Shown: piece after piece, positions 55,367-63,847 of the stretch
How positions within the stretch are numbered: position 1 is the first letter of the stretch
How the letters are laid out: every line of letters begins with the position of its first letter
Assembly: GCF_016056295.1 (NCBI RefSeq)
Contig: NZ_JAECZB010000067.1
Span: 62,001 to 126,000, forward strand
DNA length: 64,000 nt
From: Atlanticothrix silvestris CENA357
Lineage (GTDB): Bacteria > Cyanobacteriota > Cyanobacteriia > Cyanobacteriales > Nostocaceae
Direction: 5' to 3'
Notes under the pieces: generated by a model
What the model saw: the letters and a program-made list of their open reading frames with translations, nothing else
Database searches by the model: none
What the model was told of the DNA's origin: nothing
Position numbers and translations under genes: made by a program

Positions 55367-56692
55367 ATGGAACAAAATCAACCAAAGAGTCTCAATACTT
55401 TTTTGATTATTTGGGCGGGTCAGATAGCTTCTATTCTTGGCTCAGAAATGACAAGTTTTGCTATTACTATTTGGGCATGGCAAGCGAGAGGTCAAGCAAC
55501 ACCCATATCTTTAATTTTGCTGTTTCATCAAATACCAAGAGTTATCGCTTCTTCCTTTGCTGGAGTAGTGGTTGATCGTTGTAACCGCAAACAGCTGATG
55601 ATGCTAGGAGATACGGTAGCGGGAGTTTCTAGCATTGTGATCTTCGGCTTGTTTTTGATGAATCGCTTAGAAATTTGGCATCTCTATATTACAGCCGCAA
55701 TCAATGGATTGTTTGGCTACTTCCAAGGGTTAGCTTATTCCGCTTCAATGTCGATGATTGTCCCCAAGCGGCATTATACTAGGGCGGCGGCGATGAGTGA
55801 CCATATAACTCAATTCGGTTCGACGATTTTGGCTCCTGCTCTGGCCGGAACTCTCTATTACACGATTGGCTTAGGGGGTATACTAGCGATTGACTTGTGT
55901 ACCTTTTTAATTGCGATCGCTACTATTTGGAGCGTGCATATTCCGCAACCTGAGCGTAGCCAACAAAATCGAAAAAATGAAACTTTATGGCAAGAACTGA
56001 CCTTTGGTTTTCGATACATTATCAAGCGTTCTAGCCTTTTAGCTATTTTACTCTTTTTGCTGGTTCTCTACTTAGTTGATACTGTTTTGTATGGCATTCA
56101 CTCACCCCTGATTTTAGCCCGTAGTAACAATGATGCTACTGTTTACGCCAGTGTGCAAGCTGCGATCGGTGTTGGTGGAGTAGTTGGAGCATTGTTACTC
56201 AGTGTTTGGGGTGGTTTTAAGCGTCGTATCCACGGTTTTTTGTTAGGTACTATCTTCAGCTACGCTAGCATGGTGGTGTTTGGTTTGGGGAATTCACTAT
56301 TAGTTTGGATGATTGCTGGCTTTTTTGCGGCTTTCTTTTGGCCTTTTATCAGTAGTTCCAGTCAAGCAATTTGGTTATCTAAAGTAGAGCCGGAGGTGCA
56401 AGGACGTGTTTTCGCATCTCGTTACCTAATCTCTCAAATCGCTTCACCAGTTGGGTTGGCAATTTCCGGCCCTTTGGCTGATTATATATTTTCGCCTGCA
56501 ATGCAACCGGACGGTAGTTTGGCATCTATTTTAGGAAGGTTTTTCGGTACAGTCACCGGAGCCGGAATGGCAGTTCAATACACTTTATTTGCCTTTTTTG
56601 GTGTCTTGATTGGTTTAGCTGGTTATACATTCCGTAAACTGCGGGATGTGGAAATTATTGTGCCTGATTATGGAGTGGAGACTGGAAAATAG
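55367..56692 (+). CDS. MFS transporter, probable siderophore exporter (EntS-like)
   Basis: 441 residues with about 12 hydrophobic segments. It resembles the MFS_3/enterobactin-exporter branch: the N-terminal segment FLIIWAGQIASILGSEMTSFAI, the loop FAGVVVDRCNRKQLMMLGD (motif A type), and the second-half KVEPEVQGRVFASRYLISQIASPVG. It starts 10 bp after the binding-protein gene with an AGGA site, so it belongs to the same transcript. In siderophore loci such proteins export the newly made siderophore across the inner membrane, which fits the divergent synthetase cluster. Uptake of ferric siderophore is a less likely role. Confidence 0.85.
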   Translation: MEQNQPKSLNTFLIIWAGQIASILGSEMTSFAITIWAWQARGQATPISLILLFHQIPRVIASSFAGVVVDRCNRKQLMMLGDTVAGVSSIVIFGLFLMNRLEIWHLYITAAINGLFGYFQGLAYSASMSMIVPKRHYTRAAAMSDHITQFGSTILAPALAGTLYYTIGLGGILAIDLCTFLIAIATIWSVHIPQPERSQQNRKNETLWQELTFGFRYIIKRSSLLAILLFLLVLYLVDTVLYGIHSPLILARSNNDATVYASVQAAIGVGGVVGALLLSVWGGFKRRIHGFLLGTIFSYASMVVFGLGNSLLVWMIAGFFAAFFWPFISSSSQAIWLSKVEPEVQGRVFASRYLISQIASPVGLAISGPLADYIFSPAMQPDGSLASILGRFFGTVTGAGMAVQYTLFAFFGVLIGLAGYTFRKLRDVEIIVPDYGVETGK

Positions 56693-56734
56693 AGGCAGGG
56701 AAAAAAACTCATAACTACTAAAATTTAGGTGAAT

Positions 56735-57724
56735 ATGTTAATCAATGAAACTCTTAGCGATTGCCGTTTCTGCTCAGTCATTTCTCAGAATAATGGTGAA
56801 GATCCTATTGGTTCAGCAGGCACACCTGAATACTACCTCATTATTGAAGCAGCACCTCCTTGGCCTGTGGAAATGTGGCTAAAACCTCAGCCAATGTCAC
56901 AGCAAGTTCTCGATGCCTTAAGCTATGTTTGGGCGCAGGGAATTAAAATTCGACAACTAGCGATCGCACCAGATCGGCAGTATTCTATTCCTGGCTATAA
57001 ACATGTATTTCACTATCGCCGACCAGCAGGCTTATTTGCTGAGTATGAAAAACAAGAATTTATCGTACCTGATAGTGAGATTGGTGCTTTAGCACTTGCT
57101 TTAACCAAAGAACCAGAAAAGTTGTCAGATTTTGCAAATTATCGGCAAGACAGTCATAATATTCGAGAATTGTTAGTCTGCACACATGGTAATCTTGATG
57201 TTGCCTGTAGCAGATTTGGTTATCCCATTTATCAAAAATTGCGTTCTGAGTATGCTACAAACACTGATAGCAACTTGCGTGTTTGGCGATGCAGTCATAT
57301 TGGTGGACATCAGTTTGCACCTACCCTAATTGATTTACCAATAGGACACTATTGGGGTCATTTGCGGCCAGAAATTTTAAATTTATTAGTTCGGCGGAAT
57401 GGTTCTGTCAAAGAACTTTATCCCTACTATCGGGGTTGGGGTGGTTTAGATAAGTTTGCACAAATTGTGGAACGAGAAATATGGATGCAGGAAGGATGGA
57501 GTTGGCTAGAGTATCAAAAATCGGGCCAAGTCCTGGCTTATGATCAAGTTAATCAAGAATGGGCAGATGTTCGGATTGATTTCACTACACAGGATGGTAG
57601 TATTCAAGGCATTTATGAAGCTAAAGTCGAAGTAAGTGGTTATGTGATGACCGCTTTTTCATCGGGAGAAAATGAACCTTTGGAAAAAATTAAACAGTAC
57701 TGCGTCAGCCATCTGTGGAGATGA
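56735..57724 (+). CDS. Sucrase/ferredoxin-like family protein (thioredoxin-like ferredoxin fold)
   Basis: 329 residues from ATG 56735 (AGGTG just upstream; a GTG two codons earlier also opens the frame). An N-terminal cysteine pair CRFCSV and the core CTHGNLDVACSRFGYPIY ... VWRCSHIGGHQFAPTLIDLP ... YWGHL match the Suc_Fer-like family, whose members carry a [2Fe-2S]-type site in a thioredoxin-like domain. The Cys and His residues of CTHG, ACSR, CSHIGGH are intact. It ends the + strand uptake/export group, 42 bp after the MFS gene. A role in reductive release of iron from the imported ferric siderophore is plausible from the setting but is inference. Confidence 0.78.
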   Translation: MLINETLSDCRFCSVISQNNGEDPIGSAGTPEYYLIIEAAPPWPVEMWLKPQPMSQQVLDALSYVWAQGIKIRQLAIAPDRQYSIPGYKHVFHYRRPAGLFAEYEKQEFIVPDSEIGALALALTKEPEKLSDFANYRQDSHNIRELLVCTHGNLDVACSRFGYPIYQKLRSEYATNTDSNLRVWRCSHIGGHQFAPTLIDLPIGHYWGHLRPEILNLLVRRNGSVKELYPYYRGWGGLDKFAQIVEREIWMQEGWSWLEYQKSGQVLAYDQVNQEWADVRIDFTTQDGSIQGIYEAKVEVSGYVMTAFSSGENEPLEKIKQYCVSHLWR

Positions 57725-58559
57725 TGTAATGATTGTGCCGAGTTTATACTTACTACTTTGACACATGGCAGCCCTTGGTCAAAAGAAACAGGGGTCAGGG
57801 GCCTATGGTGTACACACATCTCTACAAATGAGAAGGAATAACTCTTGAAACTCTTTACTCTGCGTTCTCTGTCTTGAAAAGTTTCCTACGGAGGAGCCAG
57901 TGCGGTCTGTTTGCTTGACCTACAACGTGCCGAGCGTTTGTGCTTAGGCATCACTTTTGTTGCAGTATTTAGTCTTTTTTGTAATTCTTATCATTAGCTG
58001 AACTTTTCCTGGCAGATTCCACAGATTTTCCACAGATATTTCATCTGTTTTCCACAGGTATTCTACAAGCCAATAGGGCTTTGTTGATTTATTGGGGATT
58101 TTGTCATGCTAGTTCCCAGAAGTGTGAGATACCGAGTTTAGATTAAGTAATGTAATAAAAATCTAGCTGTAAGCCTTATCCTGTCGTAAATATTTATTTT
58201 TTCTATAGTTATGTTTAACAGTTTGCAACATTGACAAACCTACCCCCTTTGAGCGCACAATAATTTGATAACCTTTCGTAATCTGTTCAGACAGTAACAT
58301 CAATTGTATAAAATTACCCAAGTGTTAATGCAAAGTAACAGATAGACAAAAGAAGGTGTAACAGGTTGTTTGAAAAGTGGTTGGCTGTGACTTTAGACAC
58401 TTATTGATTTCCTAGCCTCCCTTAAAAAGGAACTTAGGGGAATCTAAAATGTTTTTATACCGGGCAGAGGACTTTTAAAACATCCTCCAAGACAGTCAAA
58501 AGCTTATTCACAACAATTTCCTTGTCCTTATTGATTCGCTTTATAGAACCTTTCATATA
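57725..58559. other. 835-bp non-coding region with DnaA-box-like array
   Basis: No gene-like ORF or tRNA seen on either strand. It holds a cluster of TTTTCCACA-type 9-mers (58015-58067), an AT-rich stretch about 130 bp downstream (58187-58216), another DnaA-like 9-mer TTATTCACA (58504-58512), and a CCCTTAAAAAGG repeat-like palindrome near 58423. The first 150 bp contain repeat-like remnants (CTCTGCGTTCTCTG near 57860, CCTACGGAGGAGCCAG near 57887). Confidence 0.6.
58015..58067 (+). promoter_or_regulatory. Phased array of DnaA-box-like 9-mers
   Basis: Perfect TTTTCCACA at 58026-58034 and 58048-58056, with weaker copies GATTCCACA (58015-58023) and TATTCTACA (58059-58067) and a degenerate one at 58037-58045 (TATTTCATC variant, roughly). 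All point the same way and start 11 bp apart. TTTTCCACA is the DnaA box form reported for cyanobacteria. This could be part of a replication origin or a DnaA-binding regulatory or titration site. Confidence 0.5.
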
Positions 58560-58757
58560 ATGAACGCAACAATTAATATCTTCACAGAAATTCCCTCACC
58601 CCTCCATGACTGTCTCAAAGACTACTTAGAACAGCATCCTGATTGGGATGAGAAGCGAGTCTTGACAGCGGCAGTCTCACTTTTTTTACTACAAAATGCT
58701 GATGGCGATCGCCGTGTTGCCCAAGTTTATCTAGAAACTCTATTTCATCACAACTAA
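58560..58757 (+). CDS. DUF2811 domain-containing small protein
   Basis: 65 residues: INIFTEIPSPLHDCLKDYLE, HPDWDEKRVLTAAVSLFLLQN and AQVYLETLFHH fit the short cyanobacterial DUF2811 family over its whole length. The ATG is directly preceded by an AT-rich leader without a clear ribosome binding site. The function is unknown. It stands alone, downstream of the non-coding region with DnaA-like boxes and 113 bp before the glycosylase gene. Confidence 0.75.
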   Translation: MNATINIFTEIPSPLHDCLKDYLEQHPDWDEKRVLTAAVSLFLLQNADGDRRVAQVYLETLFHHN

Positions 58758-58870
58758 TCAAAATAATTAGGGACTGGTCAGTCCGTGTACATTGGGATTG
58801 TTTAAATTCAGAATGTGCTTGGCTAGATGGTACAGTTTAGAGCGATCAGGTACTTATTGTCTGATGAAGG

Positions 58871-59506
58871 ATGGATTATTCAATTGCGATTCAAACTCTC
58901 AAACAATCAGATCCGATATTGGCAAAGGTGATAGAAATCGTAGGAGATTGTAAGCTTTACCAAGTACAACAAACAGGAGACTTGCTATTTTCGCTTTCTC
59001 GCTCAATTCTTTACCAACAGATATCGGGTAAAGCTGCGGCTGCAATTCACAGTAAATTTTTGCAACTTTATCCTCATAGTGCTTTGCCGACAGCTTTAGA
59101 TATTCTCAACACTCCAGATGAAATATTGCGGGGAGCAGGTATTTCACGTCCTAAGGTTTTGTATCTCAAAGACCTTGCTCAGAAGATTTTAGATGGATTG
59201 CCTACTATAGATGAATTGCAGGCAATGGATGATGAATCTATCATCCAGACTTTAACTCCAATCAAAGGCATTGGGCGCTGGACAGTGCAGATGCTATTGA
59301 TGTTTCGTTTACATCGCCTTGATGTTTTACCTGTGGATGACCTGGGTATCCGTGCAGGTATTCGCCGAGTTTACGGTCTAGCTGAATTGCCCAATAAAAA
59401 AAATATAGAAAATTTAGCTCAGATCTGGAAACCCTACCGCACGATTGCCTGTTGGTATCTTTGGCGAAGTGTAGAAATAGCAATCATTCCAAGTAATCAC
59501 AGCTAG
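58871..59506 (+). CDS. DNA-3-methyladenine glycosylase II (AlkA-type, HhH-GPD)
   Basis: 211 residues, a compact AlkA-type base-excision glycosylase. The helix-hairpin-helix is LTPIKGIGRWTVQMLL (about residues 128-143) and the catalytic Asp is in RLDVLPVDDLGI shortly after. Upstream features SRSILYQQISGKAAAAIHSKF and GISRPKVLYLKDLA are typical. It should remove alkylated purines from DNA. The size fits the short bacterial form lacking the N-terminal domain of E. coli AlkA. No link to the siderophore genes is apparent. Confidence 0.9.
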   Translation: MDYSIAIQTLKQSDPILAKVIEIVGDCKLYQVQQTGDLLFSLSRSILYQQISGKAAAAIHSKFLQLYPHSALPTALDILNTPDEILRGAGISRPKVLYLKDLAQKILDGLPTIDELQAMDDESIIQTLTPIKGIGRWTVQMLLMFRLHRLDVLPVDDLGIRAGIRRVYGLAELPNKKNIENLAQIWKPYRTIACWYLWRSVEIAIIPSNHS

Positions 59507-59545
59507 TGCTAGTACTTGATTACAAAGAAATTTAAGATATATCCT

Positions 59546-61030
59546 ATGACTAAATATATTCTGGCATTCGACCAAGGCACGACTAGCTCGCGCTCTATTA
59601 TATTTGACCGCAATGGTAATATTCTGACCATTGCTCAAAAAGAAATTACCCAAATTTTTCCGCAGCCTGGCTGGGTAGAGCATGATGCTGACGAAATCTG
59701 GTCTTCACAAATTGGTGTTGCTAATGAAGCCTTAGCTCGCATTGGGATCAAGGCTAGTGATATTGCTGCTATTGGTATTAGCAATCAACGAGAAACCACG
59801 ATAGTCTGGGATCGAAAAACAGGCAAGCCGCTTCACAATGCGATCGTTTGGCAAGACCGCCGCACTGCTGCTGACTGCGATGAACTTAAAGCATCTGGAT
59901 ACGAGACAAAATTTCAGCAAAAAACAGGACTAGTGATTGATGCTTACTTTAGTGGTACTAAACTCAAGTGGTTGCTTGATCATGTACCTAATGCTCGTTC
60001 TCAAGCCGAGCGAGGAGAACTGGCATTTGGAACTGTCGATAGCTGGTTGATTTGGAAACTCACTCAGGGAGAACTCCACATCACCGATGTAACTAATGCT
60101 AGCAGGACGTTGTTGTTTAATATTCACACTCAGCAGTGGGACGATGAATTGCTGTCTATTCTCAATATTCCTCGTTCCCTTCTGCCCCAAGTGCAGAGTT
60201 CATCACAAGTTTATGGATATACAGCTGAAGGTCTTTTGGGCAACCGTGTTCCCATTGCTGGAATTGCCGGAGACCAGCAGGCTGCAACATTTGGGCAGGC
60301 ATCGTTGCAATGTGGCATGGCAAAAAACACTTACGGCACAGGCTGTTTCATACTGCTGAATACAGGTAACAAACCCATGCTATCCAACCACAAATTGCTG
60401 ACCACCATTGCCTGGCGCATCAATGGACGCACCGATTATGCTCTAGAAGGCAGTATATTTATTGCCGGGGCAGTTGTGCAATGGTTGCGTGATGGGCTTG
60501 GTATTATTAAACACAGTGCAGATGTGGAATCTCTAGCTTGCAGTGTTCCTAATAACGGTGGTGTGTATTTTGTGCCTGCGTTCGTCGGTTTAGGCGCACC
60601 TTATTGGGACAGCTATGCTCGCGGCACAATTGTAGGTTTAAGTCGTGGTTCAACCAGTGCCCATATTGCCCGTGCAGCGCTAGAAAGCATTGCCTATCAA
60701 ACGGCTGATGTGATCGATGTTATGCGCCAGGATTCTCAGCTTGATCTTTCAGAACTACGGGTAGATGGTGGTGCCTCTTGCAATGATCTGCTGATGCAGT
60801 TCCAAGCAGATATTTTGGGTGTGCCTGTTGTCCGTCCTAAAATCACTGAAACTACTGCCTTGGGGGTAGCTTATTTAGCAGGTCTAGCCGTTGGTTATTG
60901 GGAAAGTGAAGCAGAAATTGTGCATCAATGGCAAGCTGAGAAATGGTTTGAGCCGATAATTAGCTATGACCATCGCTTAACACTACTAGATTCATGGCAT
61001 CAGGCGATCGCCCAAACTCGACATAGGTAA
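59546..61030 (+). CDS. glpK: Glycerol kinase
   Basis: 494 residues from ATG 59546; the frame is open back to a TTG at 59516, but the family begins at [16 protein letters not shown]. Sequence hallmarks of FGGY glycerol kinases are [70 protein letters not shown] and [21 protein letters not shown]. It phosphorylates glycerol with ATP to sn-glycerol 3-phosphate. The length equals the family norm and all major motifs are intact. No glpF or glpD lies beside it in the window. Confidence 0.96.
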   Translation: MTKYILAFDQGTTSSRSIIFDRNGNILTIAQKEITQIFPQPGWVEHDADEIWSSQIGVANEALARIGIKASDIAAIGISNQRETTIVWDRKTGKPLHNAIVWQDRRTAADCDELKASGYETKFQQKTGLVIDAYFSGTKLKWLLDHVPNARSQAERGELAFGTVDSWLIWKLTQGELHITDVTNASRTLLFNIHTQQWDDELLSILNIPRSLLPQVQSSSQVYGYTAEGLLGNRVPIAGIAGDQQAATFGQASLQCGMAKNTYGTGCFILLNTGNKPMLSNHKLLTTIAWRINGRTDYALEGSIFIAGAVVQWLRDGLGIIKHSADVESLACSVPNNGGVYFVPAFVGLGAPYWDSYARGTIVGLSRGSTSAHIARAALESIAYQTADVIDVMRQDSQLDLSELRVDGGASCNDLLMQFQADILGVPVVRPKITETTALGVAYLAGLAVGYWESEAEIVHQWQAEKWFEPIISYDHRLTLLDSWHQAIAQTRHR

Positions 61031-61393
61031 ATTATTGGATATGTTTGTTGGCTTCCAGCCTAAGTTTCTGGCGGTGCTTGGTGCGGTAGCACTGCGAGTA
61101 ACACGCAAGTTTATGGGAATATGGGCGTTTCCGTCCCAATAGTCTAATCGCCTTTTGCCCCTATAGTTTCTTCCCAATCGCAGATTGATATCACATTAAA
61201 ACTGCGACCATAGAGGGTAGTTTGGCAAGACTGCTTAAACAATATAAGCATAAATTTCACCCTTTGATTAACCCGGTGGTGTAATGGCAAAAGCTGATTA
61301 ATTAAGCCAATCTATTTATAGATATTGTTAACCTAATTGAGTTAAAAGTTTTGACTAAGGTTAATAGTATCTAACCGTTTTGAGGGAAGTCAG
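61031..61393. other. 363-bp non-coding region between glpK and the pentapeptide gene
   Basis: Nothing gene-like beyond short ORFs (the longest is 34 codons, from 61040). A TGCGGTAGCACTGCGAGTAAC stretch resembles dispersed repeat sequence. A CCGGTGGTGTAATGGC stretch near 61272 recalls a tRNA D-arm but has no acceptor or anticodon stem around it. The AT-rich 61300-61380 stretch probably holds the promoter of the next gene. Confidence 0.5.
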
Positions 61394-61783
61394 ATGAAAC
61401 TGGAGATTTTAGCTACCGCAGTATTAGTAAGTACGATTTACTATGCCATGCCGGCCCAGGCTGCAAATCCTGTCCATGTTAGACAATTACTGAAAACGGG
61501 TAAATGTCCAGGGTGTGACTTGGCAGGAGCAAACTTGCGTTCGGCTCGTTTAGTTGGTGCAGATTTAAGAAATGCTAATTTAAAGGGAGCTAATTTAGAA
61601 GGTGCCGAGTTGATTAGTGCTAATCTAACTGGTGCAAACTTGAGTCAAGTATTCGCAAGAAATATTGATTTAAGCGCTACTAACTTAACAAATGCCAAGC
61701 TGACTGATGCCAAGCTTGATAATGCTAATTTGGAGGGTGCTGTATTAACTGGGGTTAATCTTAAGGAAGTTATAGTATACTGA
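61394..61783 (+). CDS. Exported pentapeptide-repeat protein
   Basis: 129 residues. An N-terminal signal peptide (MKLEILATAVLVSTIYYAMP AQA, cleavage probably after AQA) is followed by KTGKCPGCDLAGANL and then about 14 A(D/N)LXX pentapeptides, expected to fold as a right-handed quadrilateral beta-helix. A GAGGGA site lies 6 bases before the ATG. Such small secreted or lumenal pentapeptide proteins are frequent in cyanobacteria; their function is mostly unknown. The CPGC motif before the repeats is a recurrent feature of this subgroup. Confidence 0.88.
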   Translation: MKLEILATAVLVSTIYYAMPAQAANPVHVRQLLKTGKCPGCDLAGANLRSARLVGADLRNANLKGANLEGAELISANLTGANLSQVFARNIDLSATNLTNAKLTDAKLDNANLEGAVLTGVNLKEVIVY

Positions 61784-62173
61784 GCTATCTAGTTATTAAA
61801 GATAAATTTTCCTTTTTTAAGGAGTTAAATTAGTAGTTATGCAGCGTTCTTAGAACAATAGAATTACCATCCGTGAGAGATTAGGGTAATTGCATTGATG
61901 TCTGCGATAGTGCAGTCATTAGTGACGAACTTATCTTGTATACTAGATTGCATCAGCAATACTCAATGGTATATAGTGTTTCTTAATCTACTGACATACA
62001 AATTTATCTGCGTCCATCCTCTTTTATGGGTGGTTAATTATTTATTGCTCTACATTACCAAGGGAAGAATCGCTATAAACCAAATATTGCTTTTGCAAAT
62101 TTCTACTTTCTTAATTTTAGAACCAAATTTTTACAAAAAATTGAAAGCATTACTTATTCATTGAGGTACTCCT
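61784..62173. other. 390-bp region before ccaA
   Basis: Contains only a hydrophobic 89-codon ORF (61895-62164, TTG start, no ribosome binding site, no recognisable family), which is judged unlikely to be a gene. The rest is AT-rich and probably holds the ccaA promoter. Confidence 0.5.
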
Positions 62174-62968
62174 ATGAAAAAATTGATTAAAGGTTTACGC
62201 GAATTCAAAAGTAGTTATTTTTCCACCCATGAAGAACTGTTTGAACAACTTTCTCATGGTCAAAAGCCTAGAGTATTATTTATTACTTGTTCCGATTCGC
62301 GTATTGATCCAAACCTGATTACACAAGCCGGATTAGGTGAGTTGTTTGTTATCCGCAATGCAGGCAATATTATTCCACCATTTGGTGCAACTAATGGCGG
62401 TGAAGGGGCAACAATTGAATATGCTGTTCAAGCATTAGATATTCAACAAATAATTGTCTGTGGTCACTCACATTGTGGTGCTATGAAAGGGTTAATGAAG
62501 TTAGACAGCCTGCGGATAGAAATGCCGCTTGTACATGACTGGCTCAAGTATGCAGAGGCAACCCGACGATTGGTGAAAGACAATTATAGCAACTACGAAG
62601 GCGAAGAACTCTTAGAAATAATTATTGCTGAGAATGTACTTACCCAAATTGAAAATTTACGGACTTATCCCGTGATTCGCTCTAAGCTCCACCAAGGGCA
62701 ACTCAGTATTTATGCTTGGATTTATCAAATTGAGACAGGTGAAGTTTTGGCATACGATTCACAAAAGCACGCCTATGTCTTGCCTCAAAATCAGTCTCTC
62801 CCATCGGAAATAGATGAGACGTTACTTAGCCCACCTTTAGCCCAAACTCAAGAAGCAGCGTTTCAATCATCTCAGGAACTGCTTATTTCTGCACATAAAG
62901 GGTTTCCAATGACAGTGCTTTCTCCACAGCAAATGGATCGAATTTATCGAGGCTCGAAAACAAACTAA
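62174..62968 (+). CDS. ccaA: Beta-carbonic anhydrase, carboxysomal CcaA (IcfA) type
   Basis: 264 residues. The zinc site is clear: Cys and Asp in FITCSDSRIDPNLIT (about residues 39-41) and His and Cys in CGHSHCGAMKG (about 98-101). FVIRNAGNIIPPFGATNGGEGATIEYA and RTYPVIRSKLHQGQLSIYAWIY follow the CcaA family closely. The C-terminal extension ends LSPQQMDRIYRGSKTN, the segment that in Synechocystis CcaA ends with ERIYRGSR and is linked to carboxysome recruitment. It converts bicarbonate to CO2 for Rubisco inside the carboxysome. A GAGGT site lies 8 bases before the ATG. The gene supports a beta-cyanobacterial host. Confidence 0.95.
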   Translation: MKKLIKGLREFKSSYFSTHEELFEQLSHGQKPRVLFITCSDSRIDPNLITQAGLGELFVIRNAGNIIPPFGATNGGEGATIEYAVQALDIQQIIVCGHSHCGAMKGLMKLDSLRIEMPLVHDWLKYAEATRRLVKDNYSNYEGEELLEIIIAENVLTQIENLRTYPVIRSKLHQGQLSIYAWIYQIETGEVLAYDSQKHAYVLPQNQSLPSEIDETLLSPPLAQTQEAAFQSSQELLISAHKGFPMTVLSPQQMDRIYRGSKTN

Positions 62969-63115
62969 AAATGTAAAGTATGAAAAATTCCTTGTAGGGA
63001 GAACTCTGGTTTGACTAAAAGTAACAGACGCGAGAGCTAGTGGCTTAGGGATTCTAAGCAATATTACGCGATATGTTTAAAGGTAAATAGCTATCTTACA
63101 AGCGATCGCACAATA

Positions 63116-63802
63116 ATGGACGACAGCAAGGCATTGTTTGACTACTGGCATGACCGAGTTCGGCTGAAAAACTATGAGTTGATTGCGGCTCCTGAACACG
63201 TCCCAACTCAGGATCTACGCCATGATTGTACCAACTATGATGATCTTTGGCGTAGCCCTGAAGTTCAACAACTGGATGAACCAGAGCGTAGCAGAGTTAT
63301 TGCTATTATTAAGTACGAATGTACAGCCAAAGTTCTACAGAATCGGGCTGGTCGTCTGCGCGATCGCGCTAATGAGCTTGAAGCAGCTAGCTATGAACAA
63401 GATCAGCAAAAATCCAAGCTGCTGAGTCTCATTAAAGCATTACAAGAGAAATTATTTGGTAAAAATAAAGAAATTAAGAGATTAGAAGCACGAGTTTTCT
63501 CACTAGAAGCTGAAAATGAAGCCTTACGATCTGAAGCTGAGAATAATAAAGCTAAGACTGAACTGGTTACAGAACTAGAACAGCTTCAAAAGAAGTACAA
63601 TGCAGTTGAGAAACGAAGACAGGAATTAGCTCAAAATAATAAAAGTTTGGGTGGAAGAGTTGCCCATACCAAACGATATAAGCAGCAAAGGGACGAAGCA
63701 ATAGTTTTAATTGAACAGCAGAAACAGCAAATTGCTACGTTAGTTCAAGAGAGTCAGCGTCTTCGTGAAGAGAATGAAAGACTTTATCAAAAATTAAAAT
63801 AA
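63116..63802 (+). CDS. Coiled-coil protein of unknown function
   Basis: 228 residues. The first 75 or so are globular, with MDDSKALFDYWHDRVRLKNYEL and WRSPEVQQLDEPERSRVIAIIKYECTAKVL. From about residue 80 to the end it is an almost continuous heptad-rich coiled coil (LEARVFSLEAENEALRSEAE, VTELEQLQKKYN, LVQESQRLREENERLYQKL) with high Glu/Lys/Gln. No catalytic motif or membrane segment is visible. I do not recognise a named family. The next ORF starts 45 bp downstream on the same strand, so the two may form an operon. Confidence 0.7.
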   Translation: MDDSKALFDYWHDRVRLKNYELIAAPEHVPTQDLRHDCTNYDDLWRSPEVQQLDEPERSRVIAIIKYECTAKVLQNRAGRLRDRANELEAASYEQDQQKSKLLSLIKALQEKLFGKNKEIKRLEARVFSLEAENEALRSEAENNKAKTELVTELEQLQKKYNAVEKRRQELAQNNKSLGGRVAHTKRYKQQRDEAIVLIEQQKQQIATLVQESQRLREENERLYQKLK

Positions 63803-63847
63803 GTAGATCGATAAAATGCTCTAAATTGGGGATGCTCGACAGTAATT

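Noticed and set aside
58871-61030. alkA and glpK as members of the siderophore locus
   Set aside because: They are separated by 835 bp of non-coding DNA plus the DUF2811 gene and have housekeeping functions with no link to iron.
61262-61300. tRNA D-arm-like stretch (CCGGTGGTGTAATGGC)
   Set aside because: No matching acceptor stem, anticodon loop or T-arm could be drawn around it.
61895-62164. 89-codon hydrophobic ORF before ccaA
   Set aside because: TTG start without a ribosome binding site, no recognisable family, AT-rich intergenic DNA; hydrophobicity is expected by chance from such composition.
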